Source: JBBSHE01 sp038253325 (lineage in GTDB: Bacteria > Actinomycetota > Actinomycetes > Propionibacteriales > Nocardioidaceae). Taken from it: a DNA stretch of 64,000 nucleotides. The notes under the pieces were generated by a model. The model was not told where the DNA came from. It was given only the letters and a program-made list of their open reading frames with translations, and did not search any database. The position numbers and the translations under genes were made by a program. This document shows positions 8,927 to 16,513 of this stretch, one piece after another. Location: contig JBBSHE010000011.1 of assembly GCA_038253325.1 (NCBI GenBank), positions 6,024 to 70,023 on the forward strand, in the 5' to 3' direction. Position 1 is the first letter of the stretch; the number at the start of each line of letters is the position of its first letter.

Positions 8927-9739
8927 CTACCAATTGAAGTCGATCAGCAGGCCGTCGTCGTTGTCTGGCGATGCAGAAGCCGACTTGGCCTCTGACAGCA
9001 CCCGAGCCCGATAGCAGTTCGTCTCCCACGGCAGGCGCATCCCACCGCGGCCACGGCCGTACTCGTCGTAGAGGGTTCCCACCTGGTCGAGCGTTGCGGC
9101 TCGCTTCGCAGGTTCCATCGTGACCAGGTGCGAGCTCGACGCAGCGAAGCCGAGCAGGCTCTCCTTCGTATGGTCCTGCCAGTTCCGAAAGGACCGGGTC
9201 TCGGTCGGCGCAAACATGGCAGCCGACTCCAGCGGGTCACCGGTGTCACCGAAGACGCCGAGCAGGCCGAACAGCCGTCGGACCCACGGGATGGTGAGGT
9301 CGGGTCGATTCCACACCAGGCCGACGAGCCCTCCGGGCCGGAGCACCCGGGCGATCTCGGGGAGAGCACGCTCCGGATCGAACCAGTGGTACGCCTGCGC
9401 CGCCACCACCAGGTCGACGGACGACTCGGTCAATGGGATGTCTTCGGCAGTGCAGACGACGGTGCGAATCCCGGGCAGCCCATGTCGCAGCCGCTGGAGC
9501 ATGGGAGCCGACACGTCACTTGCGATCACGCTGTTGCCGCGCTCGACCAGCGGACGTGTCAGCTTGCCCGTGCCTGCGCCCAGCTCGAGGATGCGCGCGG
9601 GACCCGTGCCCGCGAGCCAGCGAACTGCATCGGGGGAGTAGCCGGGCCGATACTCGTCGTAGGCATCGGGGCCGGTGCTGAAGCTCCGACCCCGACGCTG
9701 CCACTCCTCGCGGTCCACCGGCCACTCCTCGCGGTCCAT
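8927..9739 (-). CDS. class I SAM-dependent methyltransferase
   Basis: A 270-residue methyltransferase. Motif I is ILELGAGTGKLTRPL (about residue 50), followed by acidic VIASDVSAPMLQRL, a TAEDIPLTESSVDLVVAAQAYH segment and a LRPGG post-motif. It resembles the Tam/UbiE-like group; the target is unknown. The N terminus contains a small internal duplication: the DNA for DREEW occurs twice (9705-9738), so the ATG at 9739 or a slightly later start could be used. It is divergent from the Fic-like gene across a palindrome-rich gap. Confidence 0.85.
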   Translation of the reverse strand: MDREEWPVDREEWQRRGRSFSTGPDAYDEYRPGYSPDAVRWLAGTGPARILELGAGTGKLTRPLVERGNSVIASDVSAPMLQRLRHGLPGIRTVVCTAEDIPLTESSVDLVVAAQAYHWFDPERALPEIARVLRPGGLVGLVWNRPDLTIPWVRRLFGLLGVFGDTGDPLESAAMFAPTETRSFRNWQDHTKESLLGFAASSSHLVTMEPAKRAATLDQVGTLYDEYGRGRGGMRLPWETNCYRARVLSEAKSASASPDNDDGLLIDFNW

Positions 9740-9797
9740 CGGCCTCGACCCTAGTCCCCGTTGACCGGTCGGGCCGTTCACGACACAGCCAGCGCAT

Positions 9798-9822
9798 CCG
9801 CCGACCGCGTCGCGGTCGGCGG
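9798..9822. repeat. 12-bp-arm palindrome between divergent genes
   Basis: A perfect inverted repeat with arms CCGCCGACCGCG and CGCGGTCGGCGG around a single central T. It lies in the 223-bp gap between the divergent methyltransferase and Fic-like genes. It may be an operator or a stable hairpin; no T tract follows on either strand, so a simple intrinsic terminator is unlikely. Confidence 0.5.
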
Positions 9823-9832
9823 CCGAGTCATC

Positions 9833-9883
9833 CTTGTGGCTGGGAACTCGTGAGGTAATAGTTCGCGAACGCCCAGCCACAAG
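9833..9883 (+). repeat. dispersed palindromic element, copy 1
   Basis: A 51-bp imperfect palindrome with outer arms CTTGTGGCTGGG and CCCAGCCACAAG and a conserved interior GAGGTAATAGTTCGCGAAC. A second copy, on the opposite strand, is at 48739-48785. The shared interior shows these are copies of one element and not chance hairpins. It lies 80 bp upstream of the Fic-like start, outside any gene. Confidence 0.7.
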
Positions 9884-9962
9884 CTCGCCGCGGCCGATCC
9901 GCCCGACAGCGATCGGAGACGTGCGGCTCGCCGCGACCAGTGACCCCGATAGCCTGCGCGCG

Positions 9963-10694
9963 ATGTCATCGCCCGATTGGCTCGTCCGCCTCTGCGTCGC
10001 AGAGGGTGTGCCGTCGGCGCTGGTCGCGGCCCGAGATGCCGTCGATGTTCTGCTGCGTGATCGGGGGTTGCGCCGGTCGACGCCGCAGCTGACGGCCGAG
10101 TCCCTGCTGTGTGGGGCGGTCGCATCAGCCGTACTCGATGGTGCGACCTGTGAGCTCGAGGCGCTGCGGGTGGGCAACGCGTCGCCGACGGCTCTCGGTG
10201 TCGCGCGGATGACGGCGGAGTCACTCGGTCTCGTACCCACGCTTCGGACCGCACCGCTACAGGTGATCGCCCGGCTCCACACGCTGGCTGCGGCGGGCGT
10301 CGTACCCGGGAATGAGCTGGGAAGGGTTCGCGCCGCTCCCGGAGTCGCAGCTCGCTTGCAGGTGTTGGCGAGGATCCTGACGTCCTGCACCGACCTGCCG
10401 GCAATCGCAGTTGCGGGGATCGCGCACGCCGAGGTTGTGGCCGCACGTCCGTTCACGTCGCTGAACGGCGTCGTCGCCCGTGCGTTGGAGCGGCTGGTCC
10501 TCGTTGCTCGTGGCGTCGACCCGGCGAGCGTTCTCGTACCAGAGGAGGGGCACCGGTTGCTGGAAGCGGACTACCGGGCCCTTCTGGCGGCGTACGAAGA
10601 CGATCGCGAGCACGGAGGTCCGGCCTGGCTGCTGCACACCGCCCGGGCCGTCGCGGGCGCCGTCGCGGCAAGCCCACTCTCCCGTACCGCATGA
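9963..10694 (+). CDS. degenerate Fic-fold protein
   Basis: A 243-residue protein, often labelled only as hypothetical or oxidoreductase next to ssd in actinomycetes. It aligns by eye with Fic AMP-transferases. Residues 155-173 (HAEVVAARPFTSLNGVVAR) occupy the place of the Fic motif H-P-F-x-D-G-N-G-R, but the catalytic His is Arg and the Asp-Gly pair is replaced. Residues 55-60 (SAVLDG) resemble the inhibitory SxxxEG motif. It therefore probably lacks AMPylation activity. The ATG at 9963 has TAGCCT 7 nt upstream (leaderless). Position matches the SCO3559/Rv3662c-type gene beside the HAD and ssd genes. Confidence 0.68.
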   Translation: MSSPDWLVRLCVAEGVPSALVAARDAVDVLLRDRGLRRSTPQLTAESLLCGAVASAVLDGATCELEALRVGNASPTALGVARMTAESLGLVPTLRTAPLQVIARLHTLAAAGVVPGNELGRVRAAPGVAARLQVLARILTSCTDLPAIAVAGIAHAEVVAARPFTSLNGVVARALERLVLVARGVDPASVLVPEEGHRLLEADYRALLAAYEDDREHGGPAWLLHTARAVAGAVAASPLSRTA

Positions 10695-10735
10695 CGACCC
10701 CACGTGGCAGGGCCGCGAGGAGGCCGGACGTGCGA

Positions 10736-10900
10736 GCGGCGCCTGTTGGTCAGGCGCCGCCGCCAGGCACATGAACGTCGGCTACCAGGCGTGCTGCCGT
10801 TGTCACCGTCGCCCCGGGATGTCCCGGATGCGACTGCCCAATTCGGAAGGGTGGATCGCCGCGTGGGTACCGGGTTCATGTGCGGGTCTTCGAGTTGTTC
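10736..10900 (-). ncRNA. candidate Ms1-like structured RNA
   Basis: The 255-bp gap between the Fic-like and HAD genes holds a clear RNA fold. GCACATGAAC (10767-10776) and GTTCATGTGC (10874-10883) form a perfect 10-bp long-range closing helix, extended inward by GG/CC and TACC/GGTA pairs after small bulges. A second perfect 10-bp hairpin lies at 10736-10760. On the minus strand a promoter-like TTGCGG (10935-10930), 17-nt spacer and TAGAAA (10912-10907) predicts a start near 10900. Ms1 in mycobacteria and scr3559 in Streptomyces, 6S-like RNAs that bind RNA polymerase core, sit in this same gene gap. Assignment is by synteny and fold, not primary sequence; the 3' end is uncertain. Confidence 0.55.
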
Positions 10901-10949
10901 GCTTCCTTTCTACGCCCGCAGGGGATCGGCCGCAACCCCTCGCCGTCGT

Positions 10950-11795
10950 TCATCTTCGGGCGCGAACCGGGTGACGGGACGCCTGGCTGTGCCTTCGGTG
11001 TGCGATCACCACCGCTCCAGCGGCCGCGGCTCCCGCGCCCAGAGCCACCGCGGCGAGCGTCGCCGGCCGGGTCGCCAGTCGTCGGCTGCGCAGCTCGACC
11101 GGTCGGGAGAAGTCGAGCACCGGCCATCCGCGCGTGACCGCGATCCTGCGTAGCGCCTTGTCGGGGTTGACGGCGTGCGGCAGGCCGACGGCTTCGAGCA
11201 TCGGCAGGTCGGTGATCGAGTCGCTGTACGCGTACGACTCGTCCAGGTCGTAACCGAACCGCTCGGCGAGCCGGACGATGGCCATCGCCTTGTTCGCCCC
11301 GTACGCGTAGAACTCGATCTCGCCGGTGTACCGACCACCCTCCTGCACCATCGACGTGGCGATCACGTGGTCGGCGCCGAGGAGCTCACCGATGGGTTCG
11401 ACCACCTCCGCACCCGACGACGACACGACGACGACATCGCGCCCGGCGGCATGGTGCTCCTCGATCAGGCGTACCCCCTCGGCGTACACCAGGGGGTCGA
11501 CGATGTTATGGAGGGTCTCGGCGACGATGCCCTTGACCGTTTCCACGTCCCAGCCCGCTGCGAGGTTGGACAGGTACGCGCGCATCCGCTCCATCTGGTC
11601 GTGGTCGGCGCCCCCGAGCAGGTACATGAACTGGGAATAGCCGCTTCGCAGCACCGAACGGCGGTTGATCAGACCGCCCTCGTAGAACGGCCGGCTGAAC
11701 GCAAACGTGCTCGACGTCGCGATGATCGTCTTGTCCAGGTCAAAGAACGCGGCTGGACGCCTCGTCGTCGGCGCGGTGATGTCGTTTCCTTCCAC
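10950..11795 (-). CDS. HAD-IB family phosphatase (SerB-like)
   Basis: A 281-residue HAD-superfamily IB hydrolase. Motif I is FFDLDKTII (residues ~17-25), motif II VVVSSSG, the Lys motif is in YGANKAMA, and motif IV is YSDSITDLPML. A hydrophobic stretch near the C terminus (about 240-262) followed by a basic tail suggests membrane association. It is the homologue of Rv3661 and SCO3558 (morphological-differentiation-associated) between ssd and the Fic-like gene. The start is a GTG; the next in-frame candidates would cut into the fold's leader only. The substrate is unknown. Confidence 0.88.
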   Translation of the reverse strand: MEGNDITAPTTRRPAAFFDLDKTIIATSSTFAFSRPFYEGGLINRRSVLRSGYSQFMYLLGGADHDQMERMRAYLSNLAAGWDVETVKGIVAETLHNIVDPLVYAEGVRLIEEHHAAGRDVVVVSSSGAEVVEPIGELLGADHVIATSMVQEGGRYTGEIEFYAYGANKAMAIVRLAERFGYDLDESYAYSDSITDLPMLEAVGLPHAVNPDKALRRIAVTRGWPVLDFSRPVELRSRRLATRPATLAAVALGAGAAAAGAVVIAHRRHSQASRHPVRARR

Positions 11796-11884
11796 AGTGT
11801 CCGGCGGCGGTGGGTCCGGATGCGCACGAAGCGAGCATGGAAGGATCGGAGGTCCGGCCCCCTGCGACGCAGATTGTTGAATGG

Positions 11885-11890
11885 TATATT
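11885..11890 (+). promoter_or_regulatory. -10 element of the 6C RNA
   Basis: TATATT is the only strongly AT-rich hexamer in a GC-rich gap and sits 7-8 nt before the first helix of the 6C RNA. No clear -35 hexamer is seen at the normal distance. Confidence 0.55.
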
Positions 11891-11896
11891 AGGCGG

Positions 11897-12007
11897 TGCT
11901 GCGGCTTCCCCCCGCCGCAGCCACCGAGTCGGAGCCGTCCCCCATCGGTTCCGGCCACAAGGAAGCGGCCCTGGCGCGTTCACCGCGCAGGGCCGCTCCT
12001 CTTTTCT
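11897..12007 (+). ncRNA. 6C RNA
   Basis: A small RNA of the actinobacterial 6C family (M. tuberculosis B11). Hairpin 1 pairs GCTGCGGC (11898-11905) with GCCGCAGC (11914-11921) and exposes six consecutive C in its loop. Hairpin 2 pairs 11930-11937 with 11946-11953 (one G-U) around a loop with five C. A terminator hairpin (11966-11995) followed by a T-rich run ends it. It lies between the HAD gene and ssd, the same gap that holds B11 (Rv3660c/Rv3661). C-rich loops pair with G-rich ribosome sites of targets in mycobacteria; targets here are unknown. Confidence 0.88.
11966..12007 (+). terminator. intrinsic terminator of the 6C RNA
   Basis: CGGCCCTGGCGCG pairs with CGCGCAGGGCCG (one bulged G, loop TTCAC) and is followed by CTCCTCTTTTC. 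It ends the 6C transcript about 160 bp before ssd. Confidence 0.8.
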
Positions 12008-12169
12008 CATCCGTCGACGCTCGTCGCCGGTCCGCGCGTCGGCCTCGGTCGCATCGATGGCCCTTGACCCTCCGTGCTCGCCTCCGTCACCCCCCGTCCA
12101 CAGATCTGCAGGTGGCGAGCCTTCTCCACAGCTCGTCCGGGGGGGTCCCGGCGAGCCGGTGGTGAGTCG

Positions 12170-13258
12170 ATGCTCACCTACATGGAGTTCTCCCAACCGG
12201 TGCCGCCGCTCGTGGCGACCGCTGACGAAGTTCTGCTCGACGACGTTCTGCGGCTGTGCGCCGGAGCGGCGGTGACACCCGACGTTGCCGCGGATCTGAC
12301 GGACACCCGGCGGCTGTGGCGCTCCGCCGGACTGGTCATCGTCGGCCAGGACCTCGCCGAGATGTTGGCGGCCGTCGACGTGCCTCGACGAGACGGCGTC
12401 ATCGTGGTGACGCGCCGGTCCGACGACGCCTCTGTATGGCAGACGGCCGTACGGGTGCGGGCCGAGCAGGTCGTCGTCCTTCCAGCCGACGAGCGCCGGC
12501 TGGCCGAGCGGATCGCGGACACGGTTGACGCGACCTCGGGTCGTGCGGTCACGATCGCCGTGATCGGTGGTCGTGGCGGAGCAGGCAGCTCGCTGCTGGC
12601 GGCTGCGTTGGCTGTTTCTGCCGGACGGTCGGGCCGTCGCACCTTGCTGGTCGACGCCGACCCGCTCGGCGGCGGCATTGACCTCGCGGTCGGCGGGGAG
12701 GATGCGCAAGGTCTGCGCTGGCCCGACCTCGCCGGCACGACCGGTCGGGTGAGCGCGGCCGCGCTGCGGTCCGCGCTCCCGGAGGTGAGTGGAATCGCGG
12801 TCCTTTCCTGGGACCGCGGTGACCGACTCGAGATACCGCCCGAGTGCATGCGAACCGTGCTCGCCGCCGGCCAGCGTGGATGCGACCTTGTCGTGGTGGA
12901 CCTGCCGCGGCGGATCGACGGCGCGGCCGCGGAAGCCGTCGCGGGGGCGGGCCTGACGGCGCTGGTCGTACCCGCCGAGGTACGCGCGGTCGCCTCCGCC
13001 GGCCGGGTCCGCGAGCAGCTTCGCAGGCTCAGCGGCGACGTGCGCCTGGTGCCGCGTCTGCCTGGACCGTCCGGGATCACCAGCCGCTGGATGTCCGACA
13101 CGCTCGACCTCGCGGTCCTGTGCGAGGTTCGCACCGACCACCGCACGGCACGAGACGTCGAGGAGGGGTTCGGACCGGTCCGGCGGTCGAGAGGGTCGTT
13201 GCTGCGCGGATGTGAGGAGATTCTCGCCGCGGTCTTCGGCGAGCAGTCGGCGGCATGA
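12170..13258 (+). CDS. ssd: septum-site-determining-like / CpaE-like ATPase
   Basis: A 362-residue MinD/ParA-superfamily protein of the Ssd/CpaE type. The first ~120 residues form a receiver-like domain without a convincing phospho-acceptor. The ATPase domain has a deviant Walker A VIGGRGGAGSSLLAAA and the switch TLLVDADPLGGG. In tad pilus loci this protein helps place the secretion machine; in M. tuberculosis Ssd (Rv3660c) affects division and dormancy genes. It opens the tad operon and overlaps tadA by ATGA. The ATG at 12170 gives a compact N terminus, with ATG at 12182 as a possible alternative. Confidence 0.9.
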   Translation: MLTYMEFSQPVPPLVATADEVLLDDVLRLCAGAAVTPDVAADLTDTRRLWRSAGLVIVGQDLAEMLAAVDVPRRDGVIVVTRRSDDASVWQTAVRVRAEQVVVLPADERRLAERIADTVDATSGRAVTIAVIGGRGGAGSSLLAAALAVSAGRSGRRTLLVDADPLGGGIDLAVGGEDAQGLRWPDLAGTTGRVSAAALRSALPEVSGIAVLSWDRGDRLEIPPECMRTVLAAGQRGCDLVVVDLPRRIDGAAAEAVAGAGLTALVVPAEVRAVASAGRVREQLRRLSGDVRLVPRLPGPSGITSRWMSDTLDLAVLCEVRTDHRTARDVEEGFGPVRRSRGSLLRGCEEILAAVFGEQSAA

Positions 13259-14418
13259 CATCCGTCGACCCGATCACGATCGAGGCGGTCCGCACGCGGC
13301 TGGCGGAGCGCGGCGCCGATCCGAGCCCGGCGGGCGTGGCCGAGATCTTGCGGGCGGATGGTCAGCTCCTCGGTGATGCGTCCGTCCTCGCGGTCGTCGA
13401 CGCGCTTCGGAGCGACACGTTGGGTGCCGGACCGCTCGAACCCCTGCTACGGACGCCGGACGTGACCGATGTCCTCGTCAACGGGCCCCGACGGGTCTAT
13501 GTCGACCGCGGCAGCGGGATCGAGCTGACGTCGACGACGTTTCCCGACGACGCGTCGGTACGTCGGCTCGCCCAACGGCTCGCATCGGTGGCCGGTCGGC
13601 GCCTCGACGACGCTGCGCCCTTCGTCGACGTCCGCCTTCCCGACGGCACCCGATTCCATGCCGCACTCGCCCCGTTGGCCCGCCCCGGGACCTGCCTGTC
13701 GCTGCGCGTGCCCGCGCGGCGGGTGTTCACGCTGGCCGAACTCATCGATCGTGGGACCGTCAGTTCAGCGGGAGCAGAAATTCTCGATGCCGTTGTCGCC
13801 CGACGGCTTGCGTTCCTCGTCTCCGGCGGAACCGGCACGGGAAAGACGACACTGCTGGCGACCCTGTTGAGTCGTGTCGAGCCCGACCGCCGCCTGGTGA
13901 TCGTGGAGGACTCCCATGAGCTCAGAGCGCAGCATCCGCACGTGGTGTCGTTGGAGGGACGGCAGACCAACGTCGAGGGAGTGGGTGAGATCACGTTGCG
14001 CGAGCTCGTCCGCCAAGCTCTGCGGATGCGACCGGACCGGCTGATCGTCGGGGAGGTCCGGGGCGCGGAGGTCGTCGACCTGCTGGCCGCTCTCAACACC
14101 GGCCACGAGGGTGGATGCGGAACCATCCACGCGAACAGTGCTGCCGACGTCCCGGCTCGGCTGGAGGCGCTCGGCGTCGCCGCTGGCCTGCCGCGAGAGG
14201 CAGTCCATGCCCAGGTGGCGGCGGCCCTCGACGCGGTTGTCCACCTGCGCCGCCGTTCCGACGGTAGCCGCGTCGTCACGGACGTCTCCGTGTTCCAACG
14301 CGATCCGCACGGACTGGTGTCCGCGGAGGCGGCCGTCGAGTTCGATCCCCGCGGTGAGCCACGACCTGGCCCCGGAGCCACCCGGCTCGAACGTCTGCTG
14401 TCCGGTGCACGGACATGA
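13255..14418 (+). CDS. tadA: TadA family secretion ATPase
   Basis: A 387-residue type II/IV secretion ATPase that powers Flp pilus assembly at the inner membrane. It shows Walker A SGGTGTGKTTLLA (about residue 190), the Asp-box region VIVEDSHELR, Walker B DRLIVGEVRGAEV and the His-box GTIHANSA. It corresponds to Rv3659c. Start and stop overlap ssd and tadB by ATGA. It is shorter than proteobacterial TadA, as is normal for the actinobacterial version. Confidence 0.94.
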   Translation: MTSVDPITIEAVRTRLAERGADPSPAGVAEILRADGQLLGDASVLAVVDALRSDTLGAGPLEPLLRTPDVTDVLVNGPRRVYVDRGSGIELTSTTFPDDASVRRLAQRLASVAGRRLDDAAPFVDVRLPDGTRFHAALAPLARPGTCLSLRVPARRVFTLAELIDRGTVSSAGAEILDAVVARRLAFLVSGGTGTGKTTLLATLLSRVEPDRRLVIVEDSHELRAQHPHVVSLEGRQTNVEGVGEITLRELVRQALRMRPDRLIVGEVRGAEVVDLLAALNTGHEGGCGTIHANSAADVPARLEALGVAAGLPREAVHAQVAAALDAVVHLRRRSDGSRVVTDVSVFQRDPHGLVSAEAAVEFDPRGEPRPGPGATRLERLLSGART

Positions 14419-15212
14419 CGGCGCCCGGTCTCGCTGCGGTCCTGCTCGCCAGTGCGATGGCCGTGCTAGTGCGCGTCGACGGAGCTTCGCTGCTCGCGTC
14501 GCGGCTCAGGCGTCCGGCCCGTACGCGACAACTCCGGATCCCGGCTCGGGTCGCCGGGGTGCTCGGCTGCCTCATGTTCCTGAGCACCCGGCTGGGGAGC
14601 AGGCTACTGCTCGTCGCGATCGTCGGAGTCGTGGCCGCTGTGCTTGGCGGTCGGCTGTGGCGGTCGGCCCGGTTTCGTAAGGAGGCGGTCACCAGGAGGC
14701 GCGCCGTCGTGGAGCTCTGCGATGCGCTCGCTGCCGAGCTGCGCGCCGGGATGCCACCGGAAACGGCGCTACGGCACAGCGTCGGAGGCTTGCCGGAGCT
14801 CGACGCGACCGTCGCGGCCGCCCGGCTCGGCGGCGACGTCCCGTCGGCGCTCCGTACTGCCGCGACGATGCCGGGGGCGGAGGGGCTTCGAGCGATCGCC
14901 GCCGGTTGGCAGATCGCGGCCCGGACCGGTGGCAGCTTGGCGACGGTGCTCGAACGCATCGGTGCCGGAATCCGGGATGACGATGCGGCGCGACAGGAGG
15001 TCGAGGCATCGTTGGGTCCGCCGAGGCTGACCTCGAAGCTGCTCGCGGTGCTTCCGATCGGCGGACTCGCATTGGGCTCCTCGATGGGTGCTGACCCGAT
15101 CGGTGTCCTGCTCGGGACGACTCCAGGACTCGTCTGCGGCACGCTCGGCGTGACGCTCGCACTGCTGGGTCTGCTGTGGGTCGACCGCCTGGCGAACGCG
15201 GTCGAACGGTGA
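14415..15212 (+). CDS. tadB: TadB-like type II secretion F-family protein
   Basis: A 265-residue inner-membrane platform protein. There are hydrophobic segments at the N terminus (two, about 3-20 and 50-80) and C terminus (two, about 205-260) enclosing a cytoplasmic T2SSF helical bundle with ELCDALAAELRAGMPPETAL and the IAARTGGSLATVLERI core. It starts in an ATGA overlap with tadA and is followed 4 nt later by tadC; together they form the platform that TadA turns. Confidence 0.9.
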   Translation: MTAPGLAAVLLASAMAVLVRVDGASLLASRLRRPARTRQLRIPARVAGVLGCLMFLSTRLGSRLLLVAIVGVVAAVLGGRLWRSARFRKEAVTRRRAVVELCDALAAELRAGMPPETALRHSVGGLPELDATVAAARLGGDVPSALRTAATMPGAEGLRAIAAGWQIAARTGGSLATVLERIGAGIRDDDAARQEVEASLGPPRLTSKLLAVLPIGGLALGSSMGADPIGVLLGTTPGLVCGTLGVTLALLGLLWVDRLANAVER

Positions 15213-15216
15213 TCCG

Positions 15217-15957
15217 ATGGTGACCGCAACTCTGCTCACCTTTGCCGCCTGCTGGTTGTTCGCGTCGAGTGGAATGTCGGGACGCGCCTCACGGGTCTTC
15301 GCCGTCCGGGGGGACACCGCCTCCGTACCAACCGCCGAGCCGACGCGGGGCCGGGTCGCCCGGGCCGGACCGCGGACCGTGCTGTGCGTGTCGAGCGGAG
15401 CGGCTGTCGGCCTCGTCCTGGTCGGCCCGCTGGCGACGCCGTTGGGGGGACTTGCCGGTGCAGTCGCCTCGTACTACATCGGCCGGCTCGAACCGGCTGC
15501 CGTACGGCGAGAACGCGAGCAGGTGGAGGCTGACCTTCCGCTGGCCGTCGACCTGCTGGCCTCCTGCACCGCAGCCGGGCGGTCGGTTGACCATTCTCTG
15601 CTCCTGGTCGCAGACGCCGTCGGTGGCCCGCTGGCTCGGCACTTCAGATTGGTCGCTCAACGGCTCGCACTGGGCGGTGACAGCGCCGTGCAGTGGCGGC
15701 AGCTCGCCGGTCGACCGGAGTTCCGACAGCTCGGCAAGGCGATGGCCCGGTCCGCGGAGTCAGGGGCGCCGGTGTCCGACGTGTTGCATCGTCTGGGCGA
15801 CGACCGCCGGCGGGAGCGTCGGTGGCGGAACGAACAGCGAGCGCGCGCTGTGGGCGTACAGGCGGCGGGTCCGCTGGCCGCCTGCTTCCTGCCCGCCTTC
15901 ATGTTGGTCGGCGTCGTGCCGACGATCGCCGGCGCCATCCGGCACCTCGGGTTGTGA
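15217..15957 (+). CDS. tadC: TadC-like type II secretion F-family protein
   Basis: A 246-residue second platform protein. After two N-terminal hydrophobic stretches it has the T2SSF core (VEADLPLAVDLLASCTAAGR; ARSAESGAPVSDVLHRLGDD) and a C-terminal membrane hairpin. Its 4-nt spacing from tadB and the operon context make the pairing clear. It matches the Rv3657c-type position in mycobacteria. Confidence 0.88.
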   Translation: MVTATLLTFAACWLFASSGMSGRASRVFAVRGDTASVPTAEPTRGRVARAGPRTVLCVSSGAAVGLVLVGPLATPLGGLAGAVASYYIGRLEPAAVRREREQVEADLPLAVDLLASCTAAGRSVDHSLLLVADAVGGPLARHFRLVAQRLALGGDSAVQWRQLAGRPEFRQLGKAMARSAESGAPVSDVLHRLGDDRRRERRWRNEQRARAVGVQAAGPLAACFLPAFMLVGVVPTIAGAIRHLGL

Positions 15958-16085
15958 GCCCCGTCCCCAGGCCGCGTCAGGTGATATCCCCAGTTGCCAC
16001 CGGGCGGAGGCAAACGACGTCGCCAGCGACGACGTTTCCCGACATCGACCTCACCCGAGGTCCATCTACCAAGGAGGAATCGACG

Positions 16086-16274
16086 ATGTCGGACCTGATC
16101 AAACAGCGACTCGCGCGACGCGGAGAGTCTGGGATGACGACGGCGGAGTACGCCGTCGGGACGGTGTCGGCGTGCGGGTTCGCTGGGCTGCTGTTCAAGC
16201 TCCTCACGGGCAGCTTCGGGCAGGAGATCCTGCACTCGATCTTCGACAAGGTGCTCAGCCTGTTGCCGTTCTGA
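16086..16274 (+). CDS. Flp-type pilin (DUF4244)
   Basis: A 62-residue pilin subunit. A basic leader (LIKQRLARRGESG) precedes MTTAEYAVGTVSACGFAGLL, where Gly is the likely class III prepilin cleavage site and the Glu five residues on is the conserved pilin Glu5. A hydrophobic helix and short tail follow. AAGGAGGAA 8 nt upstream gives strong translation, expected for the major pilin. It follows a 128-nt gap after tadC, which could hold a separate promoter. Confidence 0.87.
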   Translation: MSDLIKQRLARRGESGMTTAEYAVGTVSACGFAGLLFKLLTGSFGQEILHSIFDKVLSLLPF

Positions 16275-16339
16275 CCGGAGCTCCGGTGGTGGGCGTCGCG
16301 TTCGGGCGGCGGCCACCACCGGGCAGGAGAGGAGGCGTC

Positions 16340-16513
16340 ATGGGCAACATGCGGAGTCAACATGGCCAGGTCACGCCGGAGTACGCGGCCGGAGCTCTCG
16401 CGGCCGTCGGGTTCGCGGTGTTGTTGTGGTTGATGGCCGGCGGGACCATCGGCGTGCTGCTTCGCGACAGCCTCGGTCAGATCCGCGACTGGTTCTCCCG
16501 GGGGTTCCGGTGA
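16340..16513 (+). CDS. second Flp-type pilin-like protein
   Basis: A 57-residue protein beginning MGNMRSQHGQVTPEYAAG, with a predicted Gly/Gln prepilin cleavage site, the Glu5 (PEY), one hydrophobic helix (residues 16-36) and an amphipathic end. It has its own GGAGAGGAGG ribosome site. It is shorter and different in sequence from the pilin at 16086, so it may be a minor pilin. Its stop overlaps the TadE start (GTGA). Confidence 0.78.
   Translation: MGNMRSQHGQVTPEYAAGALAAVGFAVLLWLMAGGTIGVLLRDSLGQIRDWFSRGFR

Noticed and set aside
10736..10760. Intrinsic terminator for the Fic-like gene
   Set aside because: The stem is perfect but no T tract follows on either strand; it is treated as part of the structured RNA candidate.
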